Source: Tsukamurella sp. TY48
Lineage (GTDB): Bacteria; Actinomycetota; Actinomycetes; Mycobacteriales; Mycobacteriaceae
Assembly (NCBI RefSeq): GCF_019656655.1
Contig: NZ_BPMV01000001.1
Location: forward strand, 434,001-498,000
Direction of reading: 5' to 3'
Length of the DNA: 64,000 nucleotides
Both the position numbers and the translations under genes were made by a program. Position 1 is the first letter of the stretch; each line of letters starts with the position of its first letter. The notes under the pieces are model-generated. The model did no database searches. It had not been told where the DNA came from and worked only from the letters and a program-made list of their open reading frames with translations. Of this stretch, positions 36,522 through 46,578 are shown one piece after another.

Positions 36522-37631
36522 ATGGCCACCGTCGACCCCGAGATCCGGTTGATCCGCGCCCTGCGGCTGCGCGCACAGGGCCTCGTGCCCGGCGTCCGGG
36601 ACTGGCGCACCGCACCCGATGTGGCGCGGGGCATGCTCGCGATGCAGGCCCAGGACGCTGCCGCCGTGCGGTTCGCGCTGTCGCTCCGCGCCGCCGAGCA
36701 TCCCGACGAGGCGGCGGTGCTCAGCGATCTCGCGGAGCGGCGGATCGTGCGCAACCGGCCCGCCCGCGGCACGCTCCAGGTGGCGGCGCCCGAGGATCTG
36801 CACTGGCTCAGCGCCCTCCTCACCGAGCGGTCCCGCGCCGAGGCCGCGAAGCGACGCCCGGATCTCGGCATCACCGAGGCGATGATGGCGGACGCCGAGC
36901 GGGCGATCCGCGCCGAACTCATCGGGGGCCGCAGCCGCACCCGGCCCGAGCTGGTCGAGGCCTGCGCCGCCGCGGGCATCGCGCTCGACGGGACGCAGAC
37001 GGGCCATGTGCTGCGCGACCTCACTGAGCTGATGGCGATCGTCTTCGCGGATCCGCGCTCGAAGGCCGACTCCTTCGCCCTGGCCGATGAGTGGATCGCC
37101 GACCGCCGCGAACCGGAACACACTCTGGGCGAGGCGGTATCGCGATTCGTCGCGGGACGGGGCCCGGTCACCCGCCAGGACATCGGCAAGTGGTGCTACC
37201 TGGCGATGGGCAGCGTGGACGCCGGGCTCGAAGCGGCCGGGCCGGCGCTGGAGACGATCACGCTCGCCGGCACCACCTATCTGGTGGCGGCCGGGTCGTC
37301 CGATATCACCGCGGCCGAGGTGGACGAGGCGCTCGCGACGCCCCTGCTGCTCCCCGCGTTCGACGAGTACGTGATCGGATACGGCTCGCGGTCTCCGCAA
37401 CTCGACGAGACCTTCTTCAGCCGGATCGTGCCGGGCCGCAACGGCGTCTTCAAGCCGATCGTGGTGGTCGACGGCGAGATCGTGGGCACCTGGAGCCGCA
37501 AGGCGACCGCCAAGCAGGTGGCGGTCACGATCGAGCCCTTCACGAAGATCACCGTGGCGAACACCCGGCGGCTGGGCAGGGCGGCGCGCGCGTACGGAAC
37601 ATTCCTCGGCCTCGACGCGACCTTGTCCTAG
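36522..37631 (+). CDS. Winged-helix protein, AlkZ-like DNA glycosylase family
   Basis: A 369-residue protein of the HTH_42 (YcaQ/AlkX/AlkZ) superfamily. The AMQAQD motif near residue 42 holds the QxQ pair that is catalytic in AlkZ-type glycosylases. Tandem winged helices and a C-terminal beta-rich region (PLLLPAFDEYVIGYGSR, RIVPGRNGVFKPIVVVDGEI) follow. AlkZ proteins unhook crosslinks or excise bulky adducts, often of a self-made genotoxin, but no biosynthetic cluster is adjacent. ATG at 36522. Confidence 0.8.
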   Translation: MATVDPEIRLIRALRLRAQGLVPGVRDWRTAPDVARGMLAMQAQDAAAVRFALSLRAAEHPDEAAVLSDLAERRIVRNRPARGTLQVAAPEDLHWLSALLTERSRAEAAKRRPDLGITEAMMADAERAIRAELIGGRSRTRPELVEACAAAGIALDGTQTGHVLRDLTELMAIVFADPRSKADSFALADEWIADRREPEHTLGEAVSRFVAGRGPVTRQDIGKWCYLAMGSVDAGLEAAGPALETITLAGTTYLVAAGSSDITAAEVDEALATPLLLPAFDEYVIGYGSRSPQLDETFFSRIVPGRNGVFKPIVVVDGEIVGTWSRKATAKQVAVTIEPFTKITVANTRRLGRAARAYGTFLGLDATLS

Positions 37632-37693
37632 CCGGCTCCGCGGTGTTTCCGCATTCGCCTCCGGAACCGGTCCGGGCTCGCTACCGTTCGGCC

Positions 37694-38136
37694 ATGAGGC
37701 CCGTGCTGCCCGTCACCGTCGCCCTTGCCGCGTGCCTGGCGATCACAGGTTGCTCCGAGACCGTCTCCGGTACGGCGACTGCTCCCGAAACACTTTCTGC
37801 GACAGCGATACCCACCTCCACGGACACCGTCCCGGCGCCGGGCACCACAACGAGCGCTCCACCGCCGGGGGCGGTGGTCGGCACCGCCGTCATGCGACTG
37901 ATCGGCGGGGCCGGGGCCGTCACCATCCGGTTCCGGATCAACGGCGGACCCGAGCAGACGGTGACCGCGACGACGCCCTGGGGGAGCAGACCTTCGAGGT
38001 CCGCGACAGGATGCCGACGCAGTTCACCGCCGATGGCGGAGACGCGGAACTGACCTGCATCATCATGATGGGCGAGATGCTGGTCGCTCTGGTCAGCCAG
38101 CCGCGCCCGACCTGCGGATTCCAATACTTCGGCTGA
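37694..38136 (+). pseudogene. Lipoprotein gene with a -1 frameshift at a G run
   Basis: The first frame starts with a lipoprotein signal (MRPVLPVTVALAACLAITGC), a Thr/Pro/Ser linker and a beta domain up to QTVTATTPW. The second frame continues smoothly with GEQTFEVRDRMPTQFTADGG and ends CGFQYFG. The two join at TGGGGGAG (37979-37986): six G instead of five would restore one reading frame, TGG-GGG-GAG. The repaired product, about 146 residues, resembles secreted MmpS-type beta-sandwich proteins. This is a real mutation, a phase-variable tract or a sequencing error. Confidence 0.7.
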
Positions 38137-38140
38137 GACG

Positions 38141-38536
38141 TCAGTTCCGCGCCACGAAGAAGTTGTTCGTGTAGTTGATGTCGAACGAGCTGGTGGCGGT
38201 GTGCACCCAGGTGACCCGGAACGGACAACCCCAGGTGGGCACCGTTCGGGTGACGGCGAAGCCCTGGCCGGGTGCGAGCGTCGCGCGCCCCTCGCCGCCT
38301 CCGCCGCCGAAACCCAACCACACGTTCTGCGCGGGCACGTTGCCGTTGTTGCGAACGTAGCCGTGATCGGTCTGCGAGTTGGTCTCCGCGCGGCCGGGCA
38401 GCGGTCCGCTGCACGAGATCCCGCCCGTCACCTGCAGGTCGACGAAGGACACGAACGCACCCGCCGTGGGCGTGGTGACCAGCGATGCGGCACCCGCAAC
38501 CGCGAGCGATGCTGCCGCCAATGCAATCTTCCTCAT
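38141..38536 (-). CDS. Secreted beta-rich protein of unknown function
   Basis: A 131-residue precursor with a Sec signal peptide (MRKIALAAASLAVAGAASLV, cleavage about TPTAGA-FV). The mature part has two cysteines (GISCSG and TWGCPF), a glycine run (GFGGGGGEG) and strand-rich ends (DINYTNNFFV). Such a pattern suggests a small immunoglobulin-like or CARDB-like secreted domain. No family was recognised. It follows lepA in the same direction but is separated by 170 bases with an inverted repeat. Confidence 0.7.
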   Translation of the reverse strand: MRKIALAAASLAVAGAASLVTTPTAGAFVSFVDLQVTGGISCSGPLPGRAETNSQTDHGYVRNNGNVPAQNVWLGFGGGGGEGRATLAPGQGFAVTRTVPTWGCPFRVTWVHTATSSFDINYTNNFFVARN

Positions 38537-38638
38537 GATGACTCCCCGTTCCCGTCGATCTCGGACGGCCGCCGAAGTACGGCGACCCGCGTCGTGTGAC
38601 GCTGATCTCCTTGTCGCACAGCGAGAACGGATCGTTAC

Positions 38639-38668
38639 GACTGCAAACATGAGGAATGGTTTGCAGTC
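38639..38668. repeat. Perfect 10-base inverted repeat between lepA and the secreted-protein gene
   Basis: GACTGCAAAC (38639-38648) and GTTTGCAGTC (38659-38668) are separated by 10 bases. On the minus strand the repeat lies after the lepA stop and before the secreted-protein gene. Without a T-tract it could be a weak terminator or an operator. Confidence 0.5.
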
Positions 38669-38706
38669 CTGAGGTTCATCGGGAGGGCGAACGGCCTCCC
38701 GGCGAG

Positions 38707-40605
38707 CTACTTGCCCTTCGGCTTATCGCCGGACGCGTCGGACGAGAGCGCGGCCACGAAGGCCTCCTGCGGAACATCGACCCGACCGATCGTCTTCATC
38801 CGCTTCTTGCCCTCCTTCTGCTTCTCGAGCAGCTTGCGCTTTCGGCTGATGTCGCCGCCGTAACACTTGGCCAGCACGTCCTTGCGGATCGCGCGAATGT
38901 TCTCGCGGGCAATGATCTTCGAGCCGATCGCGGCCTGCACCGGCACCTCGAACTGCTGGCGCGGGATCAGCTCCTTGAGCTTGACCGTCATCTTGTTGCC
39001 GTAGGCCTGGGCGCCGTCGCGGTGCACGATGGCGCTGAAGGCGTCCACGGCCTCGCCCTGCAGCAGGATGTCGACCTTGACGAGATCGGCCAGCTGCTCG
39101 CCGGCCTCCTCGTAATCGAGCGAGGCGTAGCCGCGCGTGCGCGACTTCAGCGAATCGAAGAAGTCGAAGATGATCTCGGCCATCGGCAGCGTGTAGCGCA
39201 GCTCCACGCGGCTCTCCGAGAGGTAGTCCATGCCGCCGAGCTCGCCGCGCCGCGACTGGCACAGCTCCATGATCGTGCCCACGAACTCGCTGGGCGCGAT
39301 CACGGTGGTCTTCACGATCGGCTCGTAGGTCTCGCGCAGCTTGCCCTCGGGCCAATCGGACGGGTTGGTGACGATCTGTTCCTTGCCGTCCTCGCCGACC
39401 ACGCGGTACACCACGTTCGGCGCGGTCGAGATCAGGTCGAGGCCGAACTCGCGCTGCAGCCGCTCGCGGGTGATCTCCATGTGCAGCAGGCCCAGGAAGC
39501 CACAGCGGAAGCCGAAGCCCAGCGCCACCGAGGTCTCGGGCTCGTACGTGAGCGCGGCGTCGTTGAGCTGCAGCTTGTCGAGCGCCTCGCGCAGGTCCGG
39601 GTAGTCCGAGCCGTCCACCGGGTAGAGGCCGGAGTACACCATCGGGCGGGGCTCCTCGTAGCCGGTGAGCGGCTCCTCAGCGCCCTTGCGCGCGGTGGTC
39701 ACGGTGTCGCCCACCTTCGACTGGCGCACGTCCTTCACACCGGTGATCAGATAGCCGACCTCGCCCACGCCGAGGCCCTTCGAGGGCTTCGGCTCGGGCG
39801 AGACGATGCCCACCTCCAGCAGCTCGTGGGTGGCGCCGGTGGACATCATCTGGATCTTCTCGCGCGGCACGATCTTGCCGTCCACCACGCGGATGTAGGT
39901 GACCACGCCACGGTAGGTGTCGTAGACCGAGTCGAAGATCATGGCGCGAGCCGGCGCGTCCGCGTCGCCGACGGGCGGCGGGACCTTCTCGATCACGCGG
40001 TCGAGCAGGGCGTCCACACCCACGCCGGTCTTACCCGAGACCCGCAGCACGTCCTCCGGCTCACAGCCGGTGATGTGCGCGATCTCCTCGGCGTACCGAT
40101 CGGGATCGGCGGCGGGGAGGTCGATCTTGTTGAGGACCGGGATGATCTCCAGGTCCTTGTCCATCGCGAGGTAGAGGTTGGCGAGCGTCTGCGCCTCGAT
40201 GCCCTGGGCGGCGTCCACCAGCAGGATCGCCCCCTCGCAGGCCTCCAGCGCGCGTGAGACCTCGTAGGTGAAGTCCACGTGACCGGGGGTGTCGATCATG
40301 TGCAGGACGTACTCCTCGTCGGAGCCGTCCTCGCCCTTGATCGTCCACGGGAGCCGCACGTTCTGCGCCTTGATGGTGATGCCGCGTTCGCGCTCGATGT
40401 CCATCCGGTCGAGGTACTGGGCCCGCATCGCGCGCTCCTCGACCACACCCGTGAGCTGCAGCATCCGGTCGGCCAGGGTGGACTTCCCGTGGTCGATGTG
40501 CGCGATGATGCAGAAGTTACGGATCCGTGAGGGATCCGTGAAGGTGGTGTCGGCGAAGCTGGGAATCGGTCTCACTCCTCGGGCGGCTGGCCGGGGTCCC
40601 GGCAC
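38707..40605 (-). CDS. lepA: Elongation factor 4 (LepA)
   Basis: A ribosomal back-translocase/biogenesis GTPase of up to 632 residues. G1 AHIDHGKST, switch [16 protein letters not shown]3 DTPGHVDF, G4 NKID, followed by domains II, III, V and the LepA-specific C-terminal domain ([20 protein letters not shown]). The GTG at 40605 is used here; a GTG at 40575 ([15 protein letters not shown]) is closer to the conserved N terminus. Position downstream of the sulfate importer/GH15 region matches M. tuberculosis order. Confidence 0.96.
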   Translation of the reverse strand: MPGPRPAARGVRPIPSFADTTFTDPSRIRNFCIIAHIDHGKSTLADRMLQLTGVVEERAMRAQYLDRMDIERERGITIKAQNVRLPWTIKGEDGSDEEYVLHMIDTPGHVDFTYEVSRALEACEGAILLVDAAQGIEAQTLANLYLAMDKDLEIIPVLNKIDLPAADPDRYAEEIAHITGCEPEDVLRVSGKTGVGVDALLDRVIEKVPPPVGDADAPARAMIFDSVYDTYRGVVTYIRVVDGKIVPREKIQMMSTGATHELLEVGIVSPEPKPSKGLGVGEVGYLITGVKDVRQSKVGDTVTTARKGAEEPLTGYEEPRPMVYSGLYPVDGSDYPDLREALDKLQLNDAALTYEPETSVALGFGFRCGFLGLLHMEITRERLQREFGLDLISTAPNVVYRVVGEDGKEQIVTNPSDWPEGKLRETYEPIVKTTVIAPSEFVGTIMELCQSRRGELGGMDYLSESRVELRYTLPMAEIIFDFFDSLKSRTRGYASLDYEEAGEQLADLVKVDILLQGEAVDAFSAIVHRDGAQAYGNKMTVKLKELIPRQQFEVPVQAAIGSKIIARENIRAIRKDVLAKCYGGDISRKRKLLEKQKEGKKRMKTIGRVDVPQEAFVAALSSDASGDKPKGK

Positions 40606-40623
40606 ACGTCACCCTCCAGTTTC

Positions 40624-41262
40624 TCATGCCGCGCGCAAAGGCCGCACCATGGTGAGCTGGTGCACGCGTCCGCCGCGGTACCGCACCCCCGGCACCGTCG
40701 GCGTGGGTCCGTGCGGCAGGAAACCGAATCGCTCGAAGAACCGGATCGCCCGCGGGTTCTCGACCAGCGTCTGCAGGTAGCACCCGGCACCGTCGAGCCG
40801 GGAGAGCCAGGCGTCCATCAGCCCGTCCGCGGCGCCGGTGCCGCGCGCCTGCGGCGCCACGTCGATGTGCAGATGCGCGGGCCACCTCGGGTCCCGCAGC
40901 TCGCCGGACGATCCGGTCTCCGCGCGCGCCCGGACGGTGTCGATCGCCGCGCGGCCGACGAACCGCCACGTGGCCGGACGCACCAGCACGGAGGGCCTGG
41001 ACAGGGCGCGGACGATCCGGTCGTCCTCGGAGGGCAACGAGGATCCCGGCGGGCATCCGGTGAGGTAACCCACCAGCTCACCGCCGGTTTCCGCCACGAA
41101 CAGACTCGCCGGGCAGTGCTCGATGTACGGGTCGAGGTAGACCGCGCGCTCGGACTGCGGGTGGCCCCACAACTCCCCCGACGGTGAGCCCTCACCGGCG
41201 CGTTCGAAGAGCTCCCGGAGGGCGTCGCGATCGGATTCGCGGTAGCTGCGGATCTCGGTCAC
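40624..41262 (-). CDS. GNAT-family N-acetyltransferase
   Basis: A 212-residue acetyltransferase. A first strand IRSYRESDRDALRELF, a helix region, and the acetyl-CoA loop IDVAPQARGTGAADGLMDAW with the closing motif VENPRAIRFFERFGFLPHG show the GNAT fold. The central part (LSRPSVLVRPATWRFVGRAA) is as in GNATs acting on small molecules. Substrate unknown. It is 18 bases upstream of lepA and divergent from the BCCT gene. Confidence 0.85.
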   Translation of the reverse strand: MTEIRSYRESDRDALRELFERAGEGSPSGELWGHPQSERAVYLDPYIEHCPASLFVAETGGELVGYLTGCPPGSSLPSEDDRIVRALSRPSVLVRPATWRFVGRAAIDTVRARAETGSSGELRDPRWPAHLHIDVAPQARGTGAADGLMDAWLSRLDGAGCYLQTLVENPRAIRFFERFGFLPHGPTPTVPGVRYRGGRVHQLTMVRPLRAA

Positions 41263-41337
41263 GACTCGCCGCCTGAACTGTGGGGAGAACCCCCGACCGG
41301 GTACGGCTGCACGACAACCACGGTAGCGTTGAACGAC

Positions 41338-43470
41338 ATGAGTGATTCTGAATCCTCACAAATATCGAAACCAGTAGACGACGATTCGACACCGACGAGC
41401 TCCTTGAACCGCCGAGTCTTCTTCGCCGCCGCGGGCTCGGTTCTGGCCTTCGCCCTGTGGGCGCTCGCCTCCCCGGCGACCGCGGAGGGCGTGATCAGCG
41501 GCGTGGTCGAATTCATCACCACCTGGTTCGGTTGGTGGTACTTCCTGCTGGCCACGGTGATCGTGGGCGTGGTGGTGTTCATCGCGGTGAGCCGGTACGG
41601 CCGATACCGCCTGGGCCCCGAGGAATCACGCCCCGAATACAACCTGTTCACCTGGACCGCGATGCTCTTCGCCGCGGGCATCGGGATCGACCTGATGTTC
41701 TTCTCCGTCGCCGAGCCGGTGAGCAACTACCTCACGCCGCCGGTCGGCCCCGGCGAGACCAATCACGCAGCCCGCGAGGCGGTCACCTGGACGGTCTTCC
41801 ACTACGGCCTCACCGGCTGGGCGATGTACGCGCTCATGGGAGGCGCCCTGGCGTACTTCGCGTTCCGCCACAACCTTCCGCTCACCATTCGCGCGGCGCT
41901 GTACCCGATCCTCGGCAAGCGGGTGCACGGCCGCTTCGGCGACGCGGTCGACGTGGCTGCCGTGCTCGGCACGATCTTCGGCATCGCCACCTCGCTGGGC
42001 ATCGGCATCGTGCAGCTCAATTACGGCCTGCACCAACTCTTCGGCATCCCCCAGGGCAAGGCCGCGCAGATCGGGCTGATCGTCCTGTCGGTGATCATCA
42101 CCACCATCTCCGCCACGACGGGCGTCGATAAGGGCATCCGGCGGCTCAGCGAGCTGAACGTGATCATGGCGATCGCGATGCTGGTGTACATCCTGGTGGC
42201 GGGGCGCACGGACTTCCTGCTCAACGGCGTCGTGCAGAACACCGGCGACTACCTGGCCACCTTCCTCGATCGCACGATGGACACCTTCGCCTGGGAACAG
42301 ACCCACACCGAGACTCCCGGAAGCGATCCCAGCGGCTGGCTCGATTCGTGGACACTGTTCTTCTGGGCCTGGTGGGTGGCGTGGGCCCCGTTCGTCGGGC
42401 TCTTCCTGGCCCGCATCTCCCGCGGGCGCACCCTGCGCCAGTTCATCTTCGGTGTGATGGTGGTGCCCTTCAGCTTCATCCTGGTGTGGATCTCGGTGTT
42501 CGGCAACAGCGCACTCGAGGTGGCCCGCGGCGACAAGGCCTTCGCGGAGGCCACCGCATCGGCCCCGGAGATCGGCTTCTATTCGCTGCTCGAGAAGTAC
42601 CCGGGCGCACCGATCCTGCTGGCGATCGCCACGTTCACCGGCCTGCTGTTCTATGTCACCAGTGCCGATTCCGGCTCGCTGGTGATGGGCAACTTCACCT
42701 CGAAGCTGCCCGATCCGATGGCCGATTGCGTTCGCAGCATCCGCATCTTCTGGTCCTTCGCCATCGGCCTGCTCACGCTCTCGATGTTGTTCGCGGGCAA
42801 CGAGGGTTCGATCGTCACGCTGCAGAAGGCGACGATCATCATGGGTCTGCCCTTCTCCTTCGTGCTGGGCCTGGTGGGTCTGTCGCTCCTGCGGGCACTG
42901 CACACGGAGTCGTACAAGCTCGACAGTTACCGTGCGGCACTGCCGAAATCGCTGGCCGCCGGCCGCGGTCCCACCGAGCCGGGCAGTTGGCGCCGGCGGT
43001 TGCTCTCGACGATCCACTACCCGGGTCGCGCCGCCACCCAACGGTTCTTGGAGAACACGGTCGCCCCCGCGATGCGCGAGGTGTCGGCGGTGTTCGCCTC
43101 GGAGGGGATGACGGCCACCGTCGACGAATCCGGCCGCAGTGAATCCCTGCCCTCGCCGACGCTCCGGGTGGATCTCGCCGGCGAGCCGCACTTCGAGTAC
43201 TGCGTGTGGCCCGTCTCGGCGCCGGCGCCGAGCTACGCGGTTCTCGCGCAGCGGTCGGGCGATCGGTACTTCCGCTGCGAGGTGTACCTCGCCGAGGGCT
43301 CGCAGGGCTACACGCTCAACGGATACACCCGTGAGCAGATCATCGGCGACATCCTCGACCAGTACGAGCGGCACCTCGGCTACCTTCACCTGCGCCGTTC
43401 GGCCGCCGATCACGCACACCCCGAATCCACCCCCGAGGCATCCACCGAACCGGAAGGGACACCCGCATGA
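41338..43470 (+). CDS. betT: BCCT-family choline transporter
   Basis: A protein of about 710 residues of the betaine/choline/carnitine transporter family with 12 helices. The BCCT signature region has WTAMLFAAGIGIDLMFFSVA, and the substrate helix carries the aromatic WAWWVAWAPFVGLFLARISRG. A long cytoplasmic C-terminal domain of about 170 residues follows the last helix, as in BetT, where it senses osmotic strength. Immediate coupling to betB and betA indicates choline as substrate. In-frame TTG at 41329 is an alternative start. Confidence 0.92.
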   Translation: MSDSESSQISKPVDDDSTPTSSLNRRVFFAAAGSVLAFALWALASPATAEGVISGVVEFITTWFGWWYFLLATVIVGVVVFIAVSRYGRYRLGPEESRPEYNLFTWTAMLFAAGIGIDLMFFSVAEPVSNYLTPPVGPGETNHAAREAVTWTVFHYGLTGWAMYALMGGALAYFAFRHNLPLTIRAALYPILGKRVHGRFGDAVDVAAVLGTIFGIATSLGIGIVQLNYGLHQLFGIPQGKAAQIGLIVLSVIITTISATTGVDKGIRRLSELNVIMAIAMLVYILVAGRTDFLLNGVVQNTGDYLATFLDRTMDTFAWEQTHTETPGSDPSGWLDSWTLFFWAWWVAWAPFVGLFLARISRGRTLRQFIFGVMVVPFSFILVWISVFGNSALEVARGDKAFAEATASAPEIGFYSLLEKYPGAPILLAIATFTGLLFYVTSADSGSLVMGNFTSKLPDPMADCVRSIRIFWSFAIGLLTLSMLFAGNEGSIVTLQKATIIMGLPFSFVLGLVGLSLLRALHTESYKLDSYRAALPKSLAAGRGPTEPGSWRRRLLSTIHYPGRAATQRFLENTVAPAMREVSAVFASEGMTATVDESGRSESLPSPTLRVDLAGEPHFEYCVWPVSAPAPSYAVLAQRSGDRYFRCEVYLAEGSQGYTLNGYTREQIIGDILDQYERHLGYLHLRRSAADHAHPESTPEASTEPEGTPA

Positions 43471-44984
43471 CCGAACCGACCCTCTTCATCGACGGACGAT
43501 GGCGCAACGCCGCCGAGGGCGGCACCCGCACCATCGTCTGCCCCGCCGACGGCACCGCGGTCGCCGTCGTCGACGAGGCCACCGCCGCCGATACCGAGGC
43601 CGCGATCGCGGCCGCCCGGCGCGCCTTCGACACCGGCCCGTGGCCGCACACACCGGCCGCGGAACGCGGCGATCTGCTGCTCCGGGTCGCCGACGAGATC
43701 GACCGCCGGCAGGATGATTTCGCTCGCGCGGAGACGCTGGACACCGGCAAGCGGCTGTCCGAGTCGGAGATCGACATGGCCGATATCGCCGCCTGTTTCC
43801 GCTACTTCGGCAAGCTCGCGGCGCAGGACGCCGGTCGGGTGGTCGACGCCGGATCGGCCGATGTGAGCTCGCAGATCGTGTACGAGCCCGTGGGCGTGTG
43901 CGGGCTCATCACACCGTGGAACTACCCGCTGCTGCAGGCCGCGTGGAAGGTGGCGCCCGCGCTGGCCGCCGGCGACACCTTCGTGCTCAAGCCCTCGGAG
44001 CTCACCCCGCACACCTCGATCCTGCTGATGCAGGTCCTGCAGGCGGTGGGCCTGCCCGACGGCGTGGCGAACCTGGTGCTCGGCGCGGGTGCCGGAGCGG
44101 GCGCCCCGCTGTCCACCCACCCCGATGTCGACCTGGTCTCGTTCACCGGCGGCCTGATCACCGGCCGCCTCATCGCGGCCAACGCCTCGACCACGGTGAA
44201 GAAGGTCGCGCTGGAGCTGGGTGGCAAGAACCCGAACGTGATCTTCGCCGACGCCTGCGCGACGCCGGAGGGTCTCGCCGCCGCGGTCGACAATGCACTC
44301 AACGCCGCCTTCCTGCACTCGGGTCAGGTCTGTTCCGCGGGTGCGCGTCTGGTGGTCGAGGAGTCGGTGCACGACGTCTTCGTCGACGAGCTGGTGCGCC
44401 GCGCCGAGGGCATCCGGCAGGGACTGCCCTTCGCGGAGGGCACCGAGACCGGCCCGTTGATCTCGGCGGCGCACCGCGACAAGGTGCACGCCTATGTCGA
44501 GCAGGCCCGTGCCGATGGCGCGGTGGTCCGTACGGGCGGCGCCTTCGCCACCGGCGACCAGGGCTCCGGTTCGCTCGACGACGGCTTCTTCTACCTGCCG
44601 ACGGTGCTCGATCGGTGCGATCCGTCGATGGCCTGCGTGCACGACGAGGCCTTCGGACCCACCGTCACCGTTGAGACCTTCCGCACCGAGGACGAGGCGG
44701 TGGCCATCGGCAACGACACCGAGTACGGCCTCGCCGGGGCGGTGTGGTCCGCCGACGGCGGCCGGGCCCGCCGGGTGGCGCGCCGGCTGCGCCACGGCAC
44801 CGTGTGGATCAACGACTTCGGCCCCTATCTGCCGCAGGCCGAGTGGGGCGGCTTCGGCGCCTCGGGCATCGGCCGGGAGCTGGGCCCCACGGGCCTCGGG
44901 GAGTACCTCGAGGCCAAGCACGTGTACGAGAACCTGCGACCGTCCGTGACCGGATGGTTCGCCGATCGGAAGGATGATCAGTGA
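43467..44984 (+). CDS. betB: Betaine-aldehyde dehydrogenase
   Basis: A 505-residue aldehyde dehydrogenase that oxidises betaine aldehyde to glycine betaine with NAD. It has the Rossmann/oxyanion segment GVCGLITPWNYPLLQA, the catalytic Glu in LELGGKNPNVIFADA and the catalytic Cys in SGQVCSAGARLV. The ATG overlaps the transporter stop by 4 bases (ATGA). The role is inferred from pairing with a choline dehydrogenase. Confidence 0.92.
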   Translation: MTEPTLFIDGRWRNAAEGGTRTIVCPADGTAVAVVDEATAADTEAAIAAARRAFDTGPWPHTPAAERGDLLLRVADEIDRRQDDFARAETLDTGKRLSESEIDMADIAACFRYFGKLAAQDAGRVVDAGSADVSSQIVYEPVGVCGLITPWNYPLLQAAWKVAPALAAGDTFVLKPSELTPHTSILLMQVLQAVGLPDGVANLVLGAGAGAGAPLSTHPDVDLVSFTGGLITGRLIAANASTTVKKVALELGGKNPNVIFADACATPEGLAAAVDNALNAAFLHSGQVCSAGARLVVEESVHDVFVDELVRRAEGIRQGLPFAEGTETGPLISAAHRDKVHAYVEQARADGAVVRTGGAFATGDQGSGSLDDGFFYLPTVLDRCDPSMACVHDEAFGPTVTVETFRTEDEAVAIGNDTEYGLAGAVWSADGGRARRVARRLRHGTVWINDFGPYLPQAEWGGFGASGIGRELGPTGLGEYLEAKHVYENLRPSVTGWFADRKDDQ

Positions 44985-46558
44985 GCTCGACCGCCGACAA
45001 CGAGACCTACGACTACGTGGTGGTGGGCGCCGGATCGGCCGGCGCCGCAGTGGCCTCCCGCCTGTCGGAGGACCCGACGGTCACCGTGTGCCTGCTGGAG
45101 GCCGGCCCCTCCGATGTGGGCGACGACGCGATCCTGCGGCTGGACCGGTGGATGGAACTCCTCGAATCGGGTTACGACTGGGACTACCCCATCGAGCCGC
45201 AGGAGAACGGCAACTCGTTCATGCGGCACGCCCGCGCGAAGGTGTTGGGCGGCTGCAGCTCCCACAACAGCTGCATCGCCTTCTGGGCCCCGCGTGAGGA
45301 TCTCGATTCGTGGGAGCACGACCACGGCGCCTCCGGCTGGGGCTCGGATTCGGTGTACCGGCTGTACCCGGAGATCGAGACCAACGACGCGCCGGGCGAG
45401 CACCACGGCCGCTCGGGCCCGGTGCACATCATGACGGTGCCGCCGAACGATCCGTGCGGTGTCGCCCTGCTGGACGCCTGTGAACGGGTGGGCATTCCGC
45501 GCACCACCTTCAACGACGACCACACGGTGATCAACGGCGCCAACTTCTTCCAGATCAACCGCCGCGCCGACGGCACGCGGTCGTCATCGTCGGTGAGCTA
45601 CCTGCATCCGGTGATGGACCGGCCCAATCTCACGATCCGCACCGGGGCCTGGGCCAAGCAGGTGGTCTTCGACACCACGGGCGAGGAACCCCGGGCCGTC
45701 GGAGTCGACATCACCGACAACGCCTTCGGCCGCACCACCCGCATCACCGCGACCCGCGAGGTGGTACTCAGTGCGGGCGCGATCGACTCCCCGAAACTGC
45801 TGATGCTCTCCGGGATCGGGCCGGCGGACCACTTGCGCGAGCACGGCATCGACGTCCTGGTCGACTCCCCCGGCGTCGGTGAGCACCTGCAGGACCACCC
45901 CGAGGGCGTGATCGGCTTCGAGACCACCATGCCGATGGTCCGCGAGTCCACCCAGTGGTGGGAGATCGGCATCTTCACCACCACCGAGGAGGGCCTGGAC
46001 CGCCCCGACCTGATGATGCATTACGGCAGCGTCCCGTTCGACATGCACACGGTGCGGCAGGGCTATCCCACGGCGGAGAACACCTTCTGCCTCACGCCCA
46101 ACGTGACGCACGCACGTTCGCGCGGCACCGTCCGGCTGCGTTCCCGGGACTTCCGGGACAAGCCCAAGGTGGACCCGCGCTATTTCACGGACGCCGAGGG
46201 CCACGACCTGCGCGTCATGATCGCCGGAATCCGGAAGGCGCGGGAGATCGCCGCCGCGGCTCCGCTCACCGAGTGGGTCGCGCGGGAGCTGTACCCCGGT
46301 CCCGCCGCCCAGACCGATGCCGAGCTGGCCGATTACATCCGCCGTACGCACAACACCGTCTACCACCCGGTCGGCACGGTGCGGATGGGTGCGGTCGACG
46401 ATCCGATGTCGCCGCTCGACCCCGAACTCCGGGTGAAGGGCACCGCCGGGCTGCGCGTGGCGGACGCCTCCGTGTTCCCGGAACACACCACGGTGAACCC
46501 GAACATCACCGTGATGCTGGTGGGCGAGCGGTGTGCGGAGCTGATCACCGCGGGCTGA
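44981..46558 (+). CDS. betA: Choline dehydrogenase (GMC oxidoreductase)
   Basis: A 525-residue FAD enzyme that oxidises choline to betaine aldehyde. ADP-binding motif YVVVGAGSAGAAVASRL, the FAD contact VLGGCSSHNS, and the C-terminal GMC signature YHPVGTVRMG with the catalytic histidine, followed by NPNITVMLVGERC, are all present. GTG start overlaps betB by 4 bases. No betI-type regulator is adjacent. Together the operon makes the osmoprotectant glycine betaine from imported choline. Confidence 0.92.
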   Translation: MSSTADNETYDYVVVGAGSAGAAVASRLSEDPTVTVCLLEAGPSDVGDDAILRLDRWMELLESGYDWDYPIEPQENGNSFMRHARAKVLGGCSSHNSCIAFWAPREDLDSWEHDHGASGWGSDSVYRLYPEIETNDAPGEHHGRSGPVHIMTVPPNDPCGVALLDACERVGIPRTTFNDDHTVINGANFFQINRRADGTRSSSSVSYLHPVMDRPNLTIRTGAWAKQVVFDTTGEEPRAVGVDITDNAFGRTTRITATREVVLSAGAIDSPKLLMLSGIGPADHLREHGIDVLVDSPGVGEHLQDHPEGVIGFETTMPMVRESTQWWEIGIFTTTEEGLDRPDLMMHYGSVPFDMHTVRQGYPTAENTFCLTPNVTHARSRGTVRLRSRDFRDKPKVDPRYFTDAEGHDLRVMIAGIRKAREIAAAAPLTEWVARELYPGPAAQTDAELADYIRRTHNTVYHPVGTVRMGAVDDPMSPLDPELRVKGTAGLRVADASVFPEHTTVNPNITVMLVGERCAELITAG

Positions 46559-46578
46559 TTGGTCCTATCCTGGGGAAC

